Shown here: positions 37,187 to 45,024 of the stretch, in pieces
Layout: each line of letters opens with the position of its first letter
Numbering within the stretch: the first letter of the stretch is position 1
Assembly: GCF_004000825.1 (NCBI RefSeq)
Contig: NZ_BILZ01000011.1
Coordinates: 1 to 64,000 of the forward strand
Direction of reading: 5' to 3'
DNA: 64,000 nucleotides
Source of the DNA: Paenibacillus kobensis NBRC 15729
Lineage (GTDB): Bacteria > Bacillota > Bacilli > Paenibacillales > Paenibacillaceae
Made by a program: the position numbers and the translations under genes
Notes under the pieces: model-generated
Databases searched by the model: none
Told to the model about the DNA's origin: nothing
What the model saw: only the letters and a program-made list of their open reading frames with translations

Positions 37187-37207
37187 CGGGTTTGCTGTGT
37201 CTGTGAA

Positions 37208-37222
37208 GATACATTTTGTATC
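37208..37222. promoter_or_regulatory. operator GATAC-N5-GTATC, site 3
   Basis: GATACATTTTGTATC, 28 bp upstream of the PilZ-like gene. From memory it equals the PBSX Xre operator of Bacillus subtilis read on one strand. A weak promoter (TTGCTG, 18 bp, TTGTAT) would overlap it. Confidence 0.6.
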
Positions 37223-37249
37223 AAAATCTAATGAAAAGGGTGATTAGAC

Positions 37250-37702
37250 ATGATCATTGGATCAAGAAACCGGAATCAATATGTAATGCCCCAAATGAGC
37301 CGGATGCGGGTCAGCATGTCCATTAACAGTGTCGGTGGAGCGGCTGTAGAATCCCGGCAGATCGAAGTAAAGCCGGCTCATATCCATTCGTTCGGGATGC
37401 AGTTCGTTACGAAGCTTGATCTGCCGGTACACGGCCGGTATACGCTTCGGCTGGAGCTGTCGAGCCGCCATTACCGCAGAGCGATGACGGCGGTCGTCGT
37501 CTGGAAGCGGGAGACGGAGGACGGATTCTTGTACGGCTGTACGTTCAGCAACGGACAGCGCCTGCACATGAGCGTCAGACACTCGTGGGAAGAGGAGCGG
37601 GCGCATACGTCGTCGGCGGGCGACTGCACGACGTATGACAGGAAGGGTGTTATTCGCGATACTCACCCTAATCATGGCAGCATCATGGACGTGACCGGAT
37701 GA
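37250..37702 (+). CDS. PilZ-like domain protein 1
   Basis: 150 residues. The central part (H-S-F-G-M-Q-F-V, L-R-L-E-L, V-V-W-K-R-E-T-E-D-G-F-L-Y-G-C-T-F) has the beta-barrel pattern of PilZ domains. The N-terminal R-x3-R motif needed for cyclic-di-GMP binding is not clear. AAAGGGTG precedes the ATG. It overlaps the next gene by 4 nt (ATGA). A GATAC-type operator lies in its promoter region. It may be a degenerate effector in envelope or polysaccharide control. Confidence 0.6.
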   Translation: MIIGSRNRNQYVMPQMSRMRVSMSINSVGGAAVESRQIEVKPAHIHSFGMQFVTKLDLPVHGRYTLRLELSSRHYRRAMTAVVVWKRETEDGFLYGCTFSNGQRLHMSVRHSWEEERAHTSSAGDCTTYDRKGVIRDTHPNHGSIMDVTG

Positions 37703-38124
37703 TGCCGCAGCCGAGCAGCGCAAGTCCGGCAAGCAACCGCGCAATCCGTATCCGCATGCAAGCGGGAACGGTTGCGCGGTTGTCAGTATATAGCGTTAAC
37801 GGCATTGTCGTGCAGTCGAAAGAAGCGGTTGTATTTATACACCGGATGAGCACCGACAGCATCGAGTTCATGTCGCATTTGCAGTTTCCGGTCGGTCCGA
37901 AAGTGCTGCTTCAATTCGATATCGCTTTTCTCGATTGGCAATTTCGGCTAATAGGGCGTACCGATTGGCAGCGGCGCGAAGATAATCAGTATTTGTACCG
38001 CTGTACGCTCACCCCGGAGCCGGCCATTCGCCAGGCTCTCGTGCAGGCGCTTGGCGATATGATGCAGCGGATGAATCCGGAAGGGGCGAAAGTTCACTTC
38101 ATGTACCGGATGCTCGCAAAGTAG
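37699..38124 (+). CDS. PilZ-like domain protein 2
   Basis: 141 residues. It resembles its upstream neighbour in layout (V-V-Q-S-K-E-A, I-E-F-M-S-H-L-Q-F-P-V-G, L-I-G-R-T-D-W-Q-R-R-E-D-N-Q-Y-L-Y-R-C), which suggests a tandem duplication that has diverged. Two adjacent ATGs (37699, 37702) are possible. Translation is coupled to the preceding gene. The function is unknown. Confidence 0.55.
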   Translation: MMPQPSSASPASNRAIRIRMQAGTVARLSVYSVNGIVVQSKEAVVFIHRMSTDSIEFMSHLQFPVGPKVLLQFDIAFLDWQFRLIGRTDWQRREDNQYLYRCTLTPEPAIRQALVQALGDMMQRMNPEGAKVHFMYRMLAK

Positions 38125-38226
38125 CGGATCGGTTGTCATGGAACTGAGGACTTCCCTCATACACTGGTAAGGGCATGTCTTCCGGACAGGAAGAACGCAT
38201 GCGCGGCCTTGTAAGGAGGGAATAGC

Positions 38227-38709
38227 ATGGCTTGGCGAGCTCGGAGAAGGAGACCGGTAAGGAAGCTGTTGTTCGTGCTCCTATCTATTATTCTATGCTT
38301 TTGGCTCACGATCAAAGGCTTGCATACGGCTGCTTCAGCAGGCCGTTCCGAAGCGGCTGAGAAGGTCGTAGACGAATTTTACCAACTTGAGCAGGAAGGC
38401 GATTACGGGAGCTCGTGGGAGCTGTTTCATTCTTCGATGAAAGAGAAATATCCAAAGGACAAATATATTCAGACACGGGCGCATATTTTTATGCAAGATC
38501 TGAATTCGAGTACTTATGAATATACGGTCGGGCAATCGAAGGAAGTAAGCGGCTTTCGGCTGAAAGATCAGGAAACAGCATGGGATGATGTCTACTCGGT
38601 AGAAGTGAAGCAGCACTTTGAGACGCTGTATGGTCCTATCGAATTGGTGCAAACCTGTTATGTTGCGAAAGAGAATGGCAACTGGTCCTTCTTATGGAGG
38701 ATAGAATAA
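38227..38709 (+). CDS. membrane-anchored hypothetical protein
   Basis: 160 residues. A very basic N-terminus (R-R-R-R-P-V-R-K) and one membrane helix (about 14-35) are followed by an extracytoplasmic domain that resembles NTF2-like/DUF4878 domains in pattern (V-V-D-E-F-Y-Q-L, F-H-S-S-M-K, W-S-F-L-W). AAGGAGGG precedes the ATG. No specific family is recognised with certainty. It lies between the PilZ pair and a promoter with operators. Confidence 0.6.
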   Translation: MAWRARRRRPVRKLLFVLLSIILCFWLTIKGLHTAASAGRSEAAEKVVDEFYQLEQEGDYGSSWELFHSSMKEKYPKDKYIQTRAHIFMQDLNSSTYEYTVGQSKEVSGFRLKDQETAWDDVYSVEVKQHFETLYGPIELVQTCYVAKENGNWSFLWRIE

Positions 38710-38731
38710 CGACACAAATCGCGGTCCTCTA

Positions 38732-38760
38732 TTGACATTCATCGATATTTGTCATAAATT
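38732..38760 (+). promoter_or_regulatory. sigma-A promoter with downstream operators
   Basis: TTGACA (38732-38737), a 17-bp spacer and TAAATT (38755-38760). Two GATAC-type dyads follow within 55 bp. Confidence 0.6.
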
Positions 38761-38770
38761 AAACTTAAAA

Positions 38771-38815
38771 GATACGTAACGTATCATTAATGTTGATTAT
38801 GATACATAAAGTATA
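38771..38815. promoter_or_regulatory. tandem operators, sites 4 and 5
   Basis: GATACGTAACGTATC (38771-38785) and GATACATAAAGTATA (38801-38815, one mismatch in the right arm) are 30 bp apart centre to centre, close to three helical turns. They lie just downstream of the predicted transcription start. Confidence 0.6.
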
Positions 38816-38848
38816 CAGACTGTGATAACAATAGGGAGATGAATAACC

Positions 38849-39181
38849 GTGCAACAATTTGGCGACCGGTTTTATTGTGTGTCCTGCGGGCAATTAATGG
38901 AAATGAAGAATGCCGAAATATTGTTCCGCACAGGGTACTTTCGTGTAGTACATCCGCTCGGCTGCTGCATCGCTTGCGAGATGGAGCAGAGTTATGCGGA
39001 TGCGCTTCCGGATCATCAGCGTCTGAATGCCGACCGCAATACCGCGCATATCGGCCCAACGGCCGTAGGACTTGCGGGTGAGGAAAGCAGTGCAGCGTGC
39101 GAATTGCCCGGTCTGTCCGGAAGCTGGTACCAGCTGAACGAAGAGGACCGGCTGCCGGTTATCCATATGAATCTCCATTAA
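38849..39181 (+). CDS. small protein with two CxxC motifs
   Basis: 110 residues from GTG 38849, with AGGGAGA upstream. F-Y-C-V-S-C-G and G-C-C-I-A-C-E give two C-x2-C pairs about 30 residues apart, a probable zinc ribbon. The rest is hydrophilic. No family is recognised. An ATG at 38839 opens a different frame of 80 codons, but that frame lacks any pattern. The gene stands alone between two operator sites and a terminator. Confidence 0.5.
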   Translation: MQQFGDRFYCVSCGQLMEMKNAEILFRTGYFRVVHPLGCCIACEMEQSYADALPDHQRLNADRNTAHIGPTAVGLAGEESSAACELPGLSGSWYQLNEEDRLPVIHMNLH

Positions 39182-39230
39182 AGGTCCGCCGTCCGCTCGC
39201 AAGAGTATGCCGGCGGACCTTAAGTTTATT
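39181..39230 (+). terminator. intrinsic terminator
   Basis: AAGGTCCGCCG (39181-39191) pairs with CGGCGGACCTT (39211-39221); a T-rich tail follows. The left arm begins at the last base of the stop codon. Confidence 0.7.
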
Positions 39231-39302
39231 TAAATCGGCTACTGGATTCTTCCAATTCGTGTATAATAATAAGCTGAAAGTCTAAATGAAGGGGAAGATG
39301 CA

Positions 39303-40217
39303 ATGAGTGCACCGATCGTTCAGTTGTCGAACGTTACGAAGCGGATCGGCAAACGAACCATTATCGATCAATTATCGCTCGACCTGCATGCTGGAGAAGT
39401 ATATGGCTTCTTAGGCCCTAACGGCTCCGGCAAAACAACGACCATTCGAATGATGGTCGGCCTGATGAAGCTGTCGGGCGGAGAAATTACGATTAAAGGC
39501 AACAGCATCCAGACGAGCTACGAGAAGGCGATCCGCCAAGTCGGTGCGATTGTCGAGAATCCGGAGATGTACAAATATATGTCCGGGTATAAGAATCTGA
39601 TTCATTTCGCCCGAATGGTACCAGGCATTACGCGCCAGCGGATTGACGAAGTGGTGAAGTTGGTAGGACTTCAGGCCCGTATTCACGATAAAGTGAAGAC
39701 GTACTCGCTCGGGATGCGTCAGCGTCTCGGCGTAGCGCAGGCTATTCTGCATAAGCCGTCGCTCTTGATTCTCGACGAGCCGACTAACGGTCTGGATCCG
39801 GCGGGCATTCGCGAGCTTCGCGATTATTTGCGTAAGCTTGCCAAGGATGAAGGCATTACCGTATTCGTATCGAGCCACTTGCTGAGCGAGATGGAACTGA
39901 TGTGCGACCGTGTCGCCATTATCCAGAACGGCAAGCTGATCGATGAGCGGGTCATTTCGCAAGAAGGACCAGCGTTGGATGCTGTGAGCAGACACCGGTT
40001 CGAAGTCGATCGTCCGGCAGATGCGCTGGCTCTGCTGAAGCAGCATTCGGGGGCCATTGTGCAGGATGGAATCGAGCTCGATATCGACCGTGAGACGGCT
40101 GCATGGGTTAATGCGCAGCTGGTGTCCGCCGGTATCAAAGTGTACGGTTTCCGCGTGCATACGAAGTCGCTCGAAGATCAGTTTATCGAAGTAACTGGAG
40201 GTGAGACGGTTGGGTAA
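39303..40217 (+). CDS. ABC transporter ATP-binding protein (BcrA-like)
   Basis: 304 residues. Walker A is G-P-N-G-S-G-K-T-T-T, signature Y-S-L-G-M-R-Q-R-L-G, Walker B L-L-I-L-D-E-P-T-N-G-L-D-P. The C-terminal extension is typical of CcmA/BcrA-type exporters, such as those for bacitracin-like peptides or lipids. It pairs with the ABC-2 permease that overlaps it. Substrate unknown. Confidence 0.9.
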   Translation: MSAPIVQLSNVTKRIGKRTIIDQLSLDLHAGEVYGFLGPNGSGKTTTIRMMVGLMKLSGGEITIKGNSIQTSYEKAIRQVGAIVENPEMYKYMSGYKNLIHFARMVPGITRQRIDEVVKLVGLQARIHDKVKTYSLGMRQRLGVAQAILHKPSLLILDEPTNGLDPAGIRELRDYLRKLAKDEGITVFVSSHLLSEMELMCDRVAIIQNGKLIDERVISQEGPALDAVSRHRFEVDRPADALALLKQHSGAIVQDGIELDIDRETAAWVNAQLVSAGIKVYGFRVHTKSLEDQFIEVTGGETVG

Positions 40218-40998
40218 CTTTATCGACTTGCTTCGCAATGAGAATATGAAGATTTACTCGCGTCCGCGTACTTGGATTATGCTCGGCATTATGCTGGTGA
40301 TCATGCTGGCATCGGATATTATCGCCGTTAGCGTCGGTGCGGATACCAAATCGATGTGGGAAGCATTCATGCTGCAGTCGATTCTAGGTTTCAACGCCGT
40401 CGTTATTTATTCGGTTGTCATCGCAGCGGACAGCGTGGCAGGAGAGTTCTCCGCTGGCACAATTAAGCTGCTCATGATTCGTCCTTGGTCGCGCTCCAAG
40501 ATTCTGTTGTCCAAATATATTGCCATTATTGGCTTTGCGTTGTTCTTCTTCGCGGCGTTGTTCGTCTGGAACTATCTGCTCGACGGCATCTTCTTCGGCT
40601 TCAGCAGCGGTACGGTCCAAGAGATGATCGGGGAAGATTCGACGAAGAACATCTGGAACTATATGCTGTCTGTGTATGGACTCCAGCTGCTCGCAACGAC
40701 AATGATGACGATTACGCTCTCATTCCTGCTGTCGACGGTATTCCGGAGCGGCGGATTGTCGATCGGATTGTCGCTGCTCTTGATGTTCATGAGCGGCACG
40801 TTGTCCGGCGTACTGTCGATGCTCGACAAGCCTTGGGTCGATTACTTCTGGTTCATGAACGAGAATTTGACGCAATATTTGCTCCCGGGAGACTACGATC
40901 ATACGCTTGGTTTCTCGCTTGGCGTGTTGGCTGTCTATTACCTCGTCTTCATTGCCGTCACTTGGACCGTATTCAACAAGCGCGATATCGCTTCTTAA
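40210..40998 (+). CDS. ABC-2 type permease
   Basis: 262 residues from TTG 40210, placed 8 nt after GGAGG (40197-40201); a GTG at 40201 lies within that ribosome site. Six membrane segments and a central M-I-R-P-W-S-R-S-K-I-L-L-S-K-Y stretch are typical of YhfO/BcrB-type ABC-2 permeases. It overlaps the ATPase gene by 8 nt. A terminator follows at once. Confidence 0.88.
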   Translation: MGNFIDLLRNENMKIYSRPRTWIMLGIMLVIMLASDIIAVSVGADTKSMWEAFMLQSILGFNAVVIYSVVIAADSVAGEFSAGTIKLLMIRPWSRSKILLSKYIAIIGFALFFFAALFVWNYLLDGIFFGFSSGTVQEMIGEDSTKNIWNYMLSVYGLQLLATTMMTITLSFLLSTVFRSGGLSIGLSLLLMFMSGTLSGVLSMLDKPWVDYFWFMNENLTQYLLPGDYDHTLGFSLGVLAVYYLVFIAVTWTVFNKRDIAS

Positions 40999-41017
40999 GT
41001 TTTTATACAGAGAAACA

Positions 41018-41049
41018 GTCCGGTCTCGATGAGACCGGACTGTTTTTTG
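41018..41049. terminator. intrinsic terminator after the ABC operon
   Basis: AGTCCGGTCTC pairs with GAGACCGGACT around GAT, followed by GTTTTTTG. Confidence 0.85.
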
Positions 41050-41076
41050 CGTTGCGATAAGTAATGGAGGCGGCCG

Positions 41077-41562
41077 TTAACCAGCTTGCTGCTGCCGCTT
41101 GTCTTTCTCTTTCGAATTCGGCTGCTGCGTCTGCTCTTTCGAATTTGGCTGCTGCGTTTGCTCCTTCGCGGTTGGCTGTGCCTCGGTCTCCATTATCGGG
41201 CGGGAGCGGGACTGCTCCTGGGCGCGGTCCATCCGGCAAGCGCCGGTGAAGATGCCGCCGTCCTGCATAATGAACGTCTGAGCATTAATGTTGCCGTGCA
41301 GCTGTCCAGTAGCCGTAATCGTTAGACGGCCTTTCGTCACAACATCTCCGTACACTCTGCCGGCAATCGTCAAATCGCGGGCGCTAATGTTGGAGCGGGC
41401 GATGCCGCACTCGCCAATGATGACATCGCCGACGCACTCGATGTCTCCCCGGAATTCCCCCTCAATCCGAAGACCTGATTCGCACACCATCTTCCCTTCG
41501 GTATGCGTCCCTTGGCCGATCAACGTATCGGTCAAGCTAAGACGCTTCGATTCTTTGAACAT
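41077..41562 (-). CDS. bactofilin (polymer-forming cytoskeletal protein)
   Basis: 161 residues. The core (about 10-115) has the DUF583 beta-helix pattern: D-T-L-I-G-Q-G-T, G-E-F-R-G-D-I-E-C, G-R-V-Y-G-D-V-V-T-K-G-R-L and Q-L-H-G-N-I-N-A. The C-terminal tail consists of a Gln/Lys/Glu repeat, with S-K-E-Q-T-Q-Q-P-N encoded twice by a 27-bp direct repeat (41110-41163). AGGAGGT precedes the ATG. Bactofilins scaffold envelope enzymes; a neighbouring M23 peptidase upstream on the same strand is a frequent partner. Confidence 0.92.
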   Translation of the reverse strand: MFKESKRLSLTDTLIGQGTHTEGKMVCESGLRIEGEFRGDIECVGDVIIGECGIARSNISARDLTIAGRVYGDVVTKGRLTITATGQLHGNINAQTFIMQDGGIFTGACRMDRAQEQSRSRPIMETEAQPTAKEQTQQPNSKEQTQQPNSKEKDKRQQQAG

Positions 41563-41635
41563 GGAGACCTCCTGAAATTAAATTATGGATAATAGCCGCA
41601 TCTTGCAGCGACGGCGGCAGCTGCAGCCTGAAGTG

Positions 41636-42655
41636 TTAACTGTCCAAATATCGCATCGGGTTAATCGGCTCGTCGTGCTGCATAATTTGAAAATGGAGGT
41701 GAGCGCCGGTGCTTCGTCCGGTGCTGCCCATCAGCCCTATTTTCTCGCCGCGCACGACTTCGTCGCCGGCGCTTGCCTCGATGCGGGATAGATGCATATA
41801 CTTCGTCTTCAGACCGTTATGATGATTAATCACGATATAATTGCCTTCGCTCGCGTCTCGTCCTGTCTCCTCGACCGTACCGTCTGCTGCGCTGAACACA
41901 GGATCTCCTGTGCTCCCGCCGATGTCGACACCGGCGTGGAAGGTCGATTTATGTGTGAACGGATCGCTTCTGTACCCGAAGCTGGATGTCAGCTTCGAAG
42001 GCCGCTTCGTTGGCCAGCCTGTCGGCAGCGCATCGAGTATGGCCTGCCGGGCTTGCGCCTGCTTAACCGATTGCTCCATGGCGGATTCCATACTGTCGAC
42101 GAGCGAGCTAATCTCGCGGAAGTCGAGACCGGATTGCTCCGCCATCGCGATTAAGGATTTCGCCTCCTGCACGGTGGGAGAGGCAGAGGCAGAGGCAGAG
42201 GCAGAGGCAGAGGACGAAAGCGGAGAGACCGTCTGATCCGCTTTCGTACGGGTGTCTGCAGGCGTGCTTGCTGCGGACGTCTCCGTCAGCCGCCCGTACT
42301 GCTCGATGAAGGTTTTCAGCTTGTTCTCCAGCTCACGCAAATCGTTGATCTTGCCCTTCATTTCTTCGGCTTGCCGATTGAGCCTTCTGATTTCTTCCTG
42401 GAGCGTCCCGATGGAGTCGTCCTTATTGTTCACGGTATGCGTGAACGAGTTCGACTGCTGCGACATCTCGTCATGGAGGGAATCGATCTTGAAAGCGGAT
42501 CGGATCTGAAGCGCCGCGATGCAGCCTGACAAAGCCAGGACGGCAGCGGCGGGGGCGGCGACGACAGACCGTTTGGACACCTTGAACTGTTTGACCGATT
42601 TGTCGGCGCCGCGCATCAGGACGAAGGACCATTTCGGCTTTGGCGACCGTTTCAC
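41636..42655 (-). CDS. M23 family metallopeptidase with coiled coil
   Basis: 339 residues. An N-terminal basic stretch and a membrane helix (about 31-50) are followed by a coiled coil (about 60-120). A Ser/Ala-repeat linker encoded by a hexanucleotide repeat comes next, then a LytM/M23 domain (about 215-339) with F-H-A-G-V-D-I and H-L-H-F-Q-I holding the zinc ligands. It is a probable peptidoglycan hydrolase anchored in the membrane. It is 73 nt upstream of the bactofilin gene on the same strand, so the two probably act together in local wall remodelling. Confidence 0.92.
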   Translation of the reverse strand: MKRSPKPKWSFVLMRGADKSVKQFKVSKRSVVAAPAAAVLALSGCIAALQIRSAFKIDSLHDEMSQQSNSFTHTVNNKDDSIGTLQEEIRRLNRQAEEMKGKINDLRELENKLKTFIEQYGRLTETSAASTPADTRTKADQTVSPLSSSASASASASASPTVQEAKSLIAMAEQSGLDFREISSLVDSMESAMEQSVKQAQARQAILDALPTGWPTKRPSKLTSSFGYRSDPFTHKSTFHAGVDIGGSTGDPVFSAADGTVEETGRDASEGNYIVINHHNGLKTKYMHLSRIEASAGDEVVRGEKIGLMGSTGRSTGAHLHFQIMQHDEPINPMRYLDS

Positions 42656-42794
42656 TAAGCTGTACTCCTTTCTGCCGGCGATTGCGAATTCGAACGTTCT
42701 AATCCTATTTATTCGGTCTGTCTACAATTCATGTCTGCAAAATGTGAACGCTGGCTGAGGGTAACGGCCGCAACGCTCGTCTTGGCGGCGGCCG

Positions 42795-43697
42795 TTATGG
42801 AGAGAACGAACGGCTGACGAATTCATAAATCGGCTTCAACTGCTGGCGTTGAGCGTGTGCCAGCAGATCGCCATTGGTCCGCAGCCGCTCGCCAATTGTG
42901 AGTAAATTATAATCTGCAATTCGGGCGCCGCTTCTCGCTTCGTCCCAAGTAAGCGGCGTCGAGACGGATGCGGCAGGACGTGCGCGAGGGGTATACGGTG
43001 CGGCAATCGTCTTGCCCGGGTAATGCTGCAAGTAATCGACATAGATACGGTCGCCCCGGTTCGCCTTCAGCCGTTCGATCGTGAACAGGCCGGGGTGCGC
43101 CTGTGATAGAAAGCTCCCGACGAAGTGTCCCATCGTACGAAGCTCTTCGAACGTCGTATCGCCTGCCGACGGTATAATGAGCTGGACGCCTGTGGCGCCG
43201 GACGTCTTCGGAACCGACTCCACGCCGATGCTGCGGAGCAGATCGCCGACGATGACGGCCGCTTCCATTATACGCGGCTCCTCTTCTAATGAAGGATCGA
43301 GATCGATGACCCATTCCGACGGATACACCGGCTCGCCGACCCGCTCGAATGAAGCATGGAATTCGAGGCAGGCCAGATTGCCGAGCCACAGCAGGGTTGG
43401 CAGCCGATCGAGTTCGACATAACGGATGCCGGCCGTCTCGGCGGTTCGGACGAAAGGCGGAGCGGGTTCGGGACAATTTTTCTGATAGAACGATTGCCCG
43501 TGTATGCCGTCAGGCCAGCGGATCGTCGTCAAATACCGTCCGGCGCAGTGGTGAATCAGATACGGGGAAAGCTCGACCAGCTTCTCCAAGTAGGTCAGCT
43601 TCGTAATGCCAAGCTCCGGCCACAAAACTTTGTTCGGGTTCGTAATCGTAATACTCTCTCCGTCGACGACGATGGTTCCTTTGTTGCGGGCGGCCAT
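42795..43697 (-). CDS. ligD: LigD-type DNA polymerase domain protein (NHEJ)
   Basis: 300 residues, a stand-alone LigD polymerase (archaeo-eukaryotic primase) domain. It starts with V-D-G-E-S-I-T-I-T-N-P-N-K-V-L-W-P and contains the catalytic D-L-D-P motif and S-G-A-T-G-V-Q-L. It fills in and adds nucleotides at double-strand breaks held by Ku. The ligase gene is divergent 190 bp away, and Ku is encoded at 48396, so the system is split into three genes. AAGGAGGTG precedes the ATG. Confidence 0.93.
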   Translation of the reverse strand: MAARNKGTIVVDGESITITNPNKVLWPELGITKLTYLEKLVELSPYLIHHCAGRYLTTIRWPDGIHGQSFYQKNCPEPAPPFVRTAETAGIRYVELDRLPTLLWLGNLACLEFHASFERVGEPVYPSEWVIDLDPSLEEEPRIMEAAVIVGDLLRSIGVESVPKTSGATGVQLIIPSAGDTTFEELRTMGHFVGSFLSQAHPGLFTIERLKANRGDRIYVDYLQHYPGKTIAAPYTPRARPAASVSTPLTWDEARSGARIADYNLLTIGERLRTNGDLLAHAQRQQLKPIYEFVSRSFSP

Positions 43698-43887
43698 CCT
43701 GCACCTCCTTCTTCGTTCCGAAGCTTATCTATCAACAGCATATCCGTGCCGACGGCCATTCTATACGGTTGCTGCTTACTTCGATTCGGCCTGTATGCGG
43801 TCATTCCGCCTCTTACGTATCCTGTCCCGTTCAATGGGAAATAGCTGTTACTACAAGGAAAGAGATGAAGAGTAGGAGGGTAGGCTT

Positions 43888-44826
43888 GTGGAGGCTATTA
43901 TCCCGTTCGAGCCTGTTTCGACGGACCGTGTTCCGCAGGGGAGCAATTGGATCAGCCAGATCAAATGGGACGGAGTTCGAATGCTGACCTATTATGACGG
44001 CAGCCGGGTTCGATTAGTAAACCGAAGTCTGAATGAACGCACTATGCAATACCCGGAGTTGATCGAGATCGGGAAGTATTGCAGCGCGCAGTCCGTTATT
44101 CTGGATGGCGAGATTATTGCTTTGGACCAAAGCAAGCCTTCCTTCAACCAAGTGATGCGGAGGGACGGCATTCGCAAGGCAGACCGGGTCCCTAGCGCCG
44201 TTCATGAGGTGCGAATCACTTATATGGTGTTTGATATCTTGTATTTGAATGGCTCCTGGGTAACCAAACAGACGCTGCAGCAGCGGCAACGGCTTCTTGA
44301 AGAGACGATCAAGCCTGCCGGGGATGTGCAGCTCGTACCGAACTTCCAAGACGGAGAGAATCTGTTCGCGGTCATGAAGCAGCACGGGATGGAAGGGATT
44401 GTGTGCAAAGATCTGAACAGCACTTATGTGATCGACGGCAAAGATGCGAGGTGGCAGAAGAAGAAGGTGATCCGCGACCTCGTAGCAGTCGTTGGCGGCG
44501 TAACGCTGCGGGACGGCAGGGTTAACGCGCTCCTTCTCGGACTCTATGAGGACGACGGGTGTCTGGTCTATGTTGGGCATGCGGGTACAGGAAAGCTGAC
44601 GGCGAACGATTGGACGGCGGTTACAGCTGTGGCCGATACGATTAAGATTTCTTCTAGACCGTTCAAGAATATTCCCGAAAGAGCGAATACCGCAGTGTGG
44701 ATTCAACCTCTTCTTAAAGTCAAAGTCAATTATATGGAATGGACGCCGCATCGGAGTTTGCGCCAGCCGAGCATTCAAGCCTTCGTCGAGAAACCGGATT
44801 CCGAGTGCACCTTCGATCAAACGTAA
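43888..44826 (+). CDS. ATP-dependent DNA ligase (LigD ligase type)
   Basis: 312 residues from GTG 43888, AGGAGGG 7 nt upstream. The adenylation lysine is Lys26 in I-K-W-D-G. D-G-E-I-I-A-L-D and E-G-I-V-C-K are further motifs, and a C-terminal OB-fold region (V-G-H-A-G-T-G) completes the minimal bacterial ATP ligase. It would seal breaks in the Ku-dependent end-joining pathway. No polymerase or nuclease domain is fused. Confidence 0.92.
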   Translation: MEAIIPFEPVSTDRVPQGSNWISQIKWDGVRMLTYYDGSRVRLVNRSLNERTMQYPELIEIGKYCSAQSVILDGEIIALDQSKPSFNQVMRRDGIRKADRVPSAVHEVRITYMVFDILYLNGSWVTKQTLQQRQRLLEETIKPAGDVQLVPNFQDGENLFAVMKQHGMEGIVCKDLNSTYVIDGKDARWQKKKVIRDLVAVVGGVTLRDGRVNALLLGLYEDDGCLVYVGHAGTGKLTANDWTAVTAVADTIKISSRPFKNIPERANTAVWIQPLLKVKVNYMEWTPHRSLRQPSIQAFVEKPDSECTFDQT

Positions 44827-44888
44827 CAACCGATTCGTTGAATCGCGAAATTTGCAATTTTATAGACAAAAAATTTGGAAGATACCGT

Positions 44889-44912
44889 CACCTTTTCGTA
44901 TTTCGTAGCGTC
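44889..44912 (+). promoter_or_regulatory. candidate ECF-sigma promoter for the amidase
   Basis: CACC (44889-44892) and CGTC (44909-44912) are exactly 16 bp apart, the AACC-like/CGTC spacing of ECF-type promoters in Bacillales. It gives an untranslated leader of about 105 nt. Confidence 0.35.
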
Positions 44913-45024
44913 TAATTAGTAGATAGCGTGAATAACAGATATTGGCTCCGGATTTGATAGGTTGAAGCGGTTCGGAGTATAGCTATTTATTGCGCTCATC
45001 TTACCAATCTCTTTGAGGTGAAAG

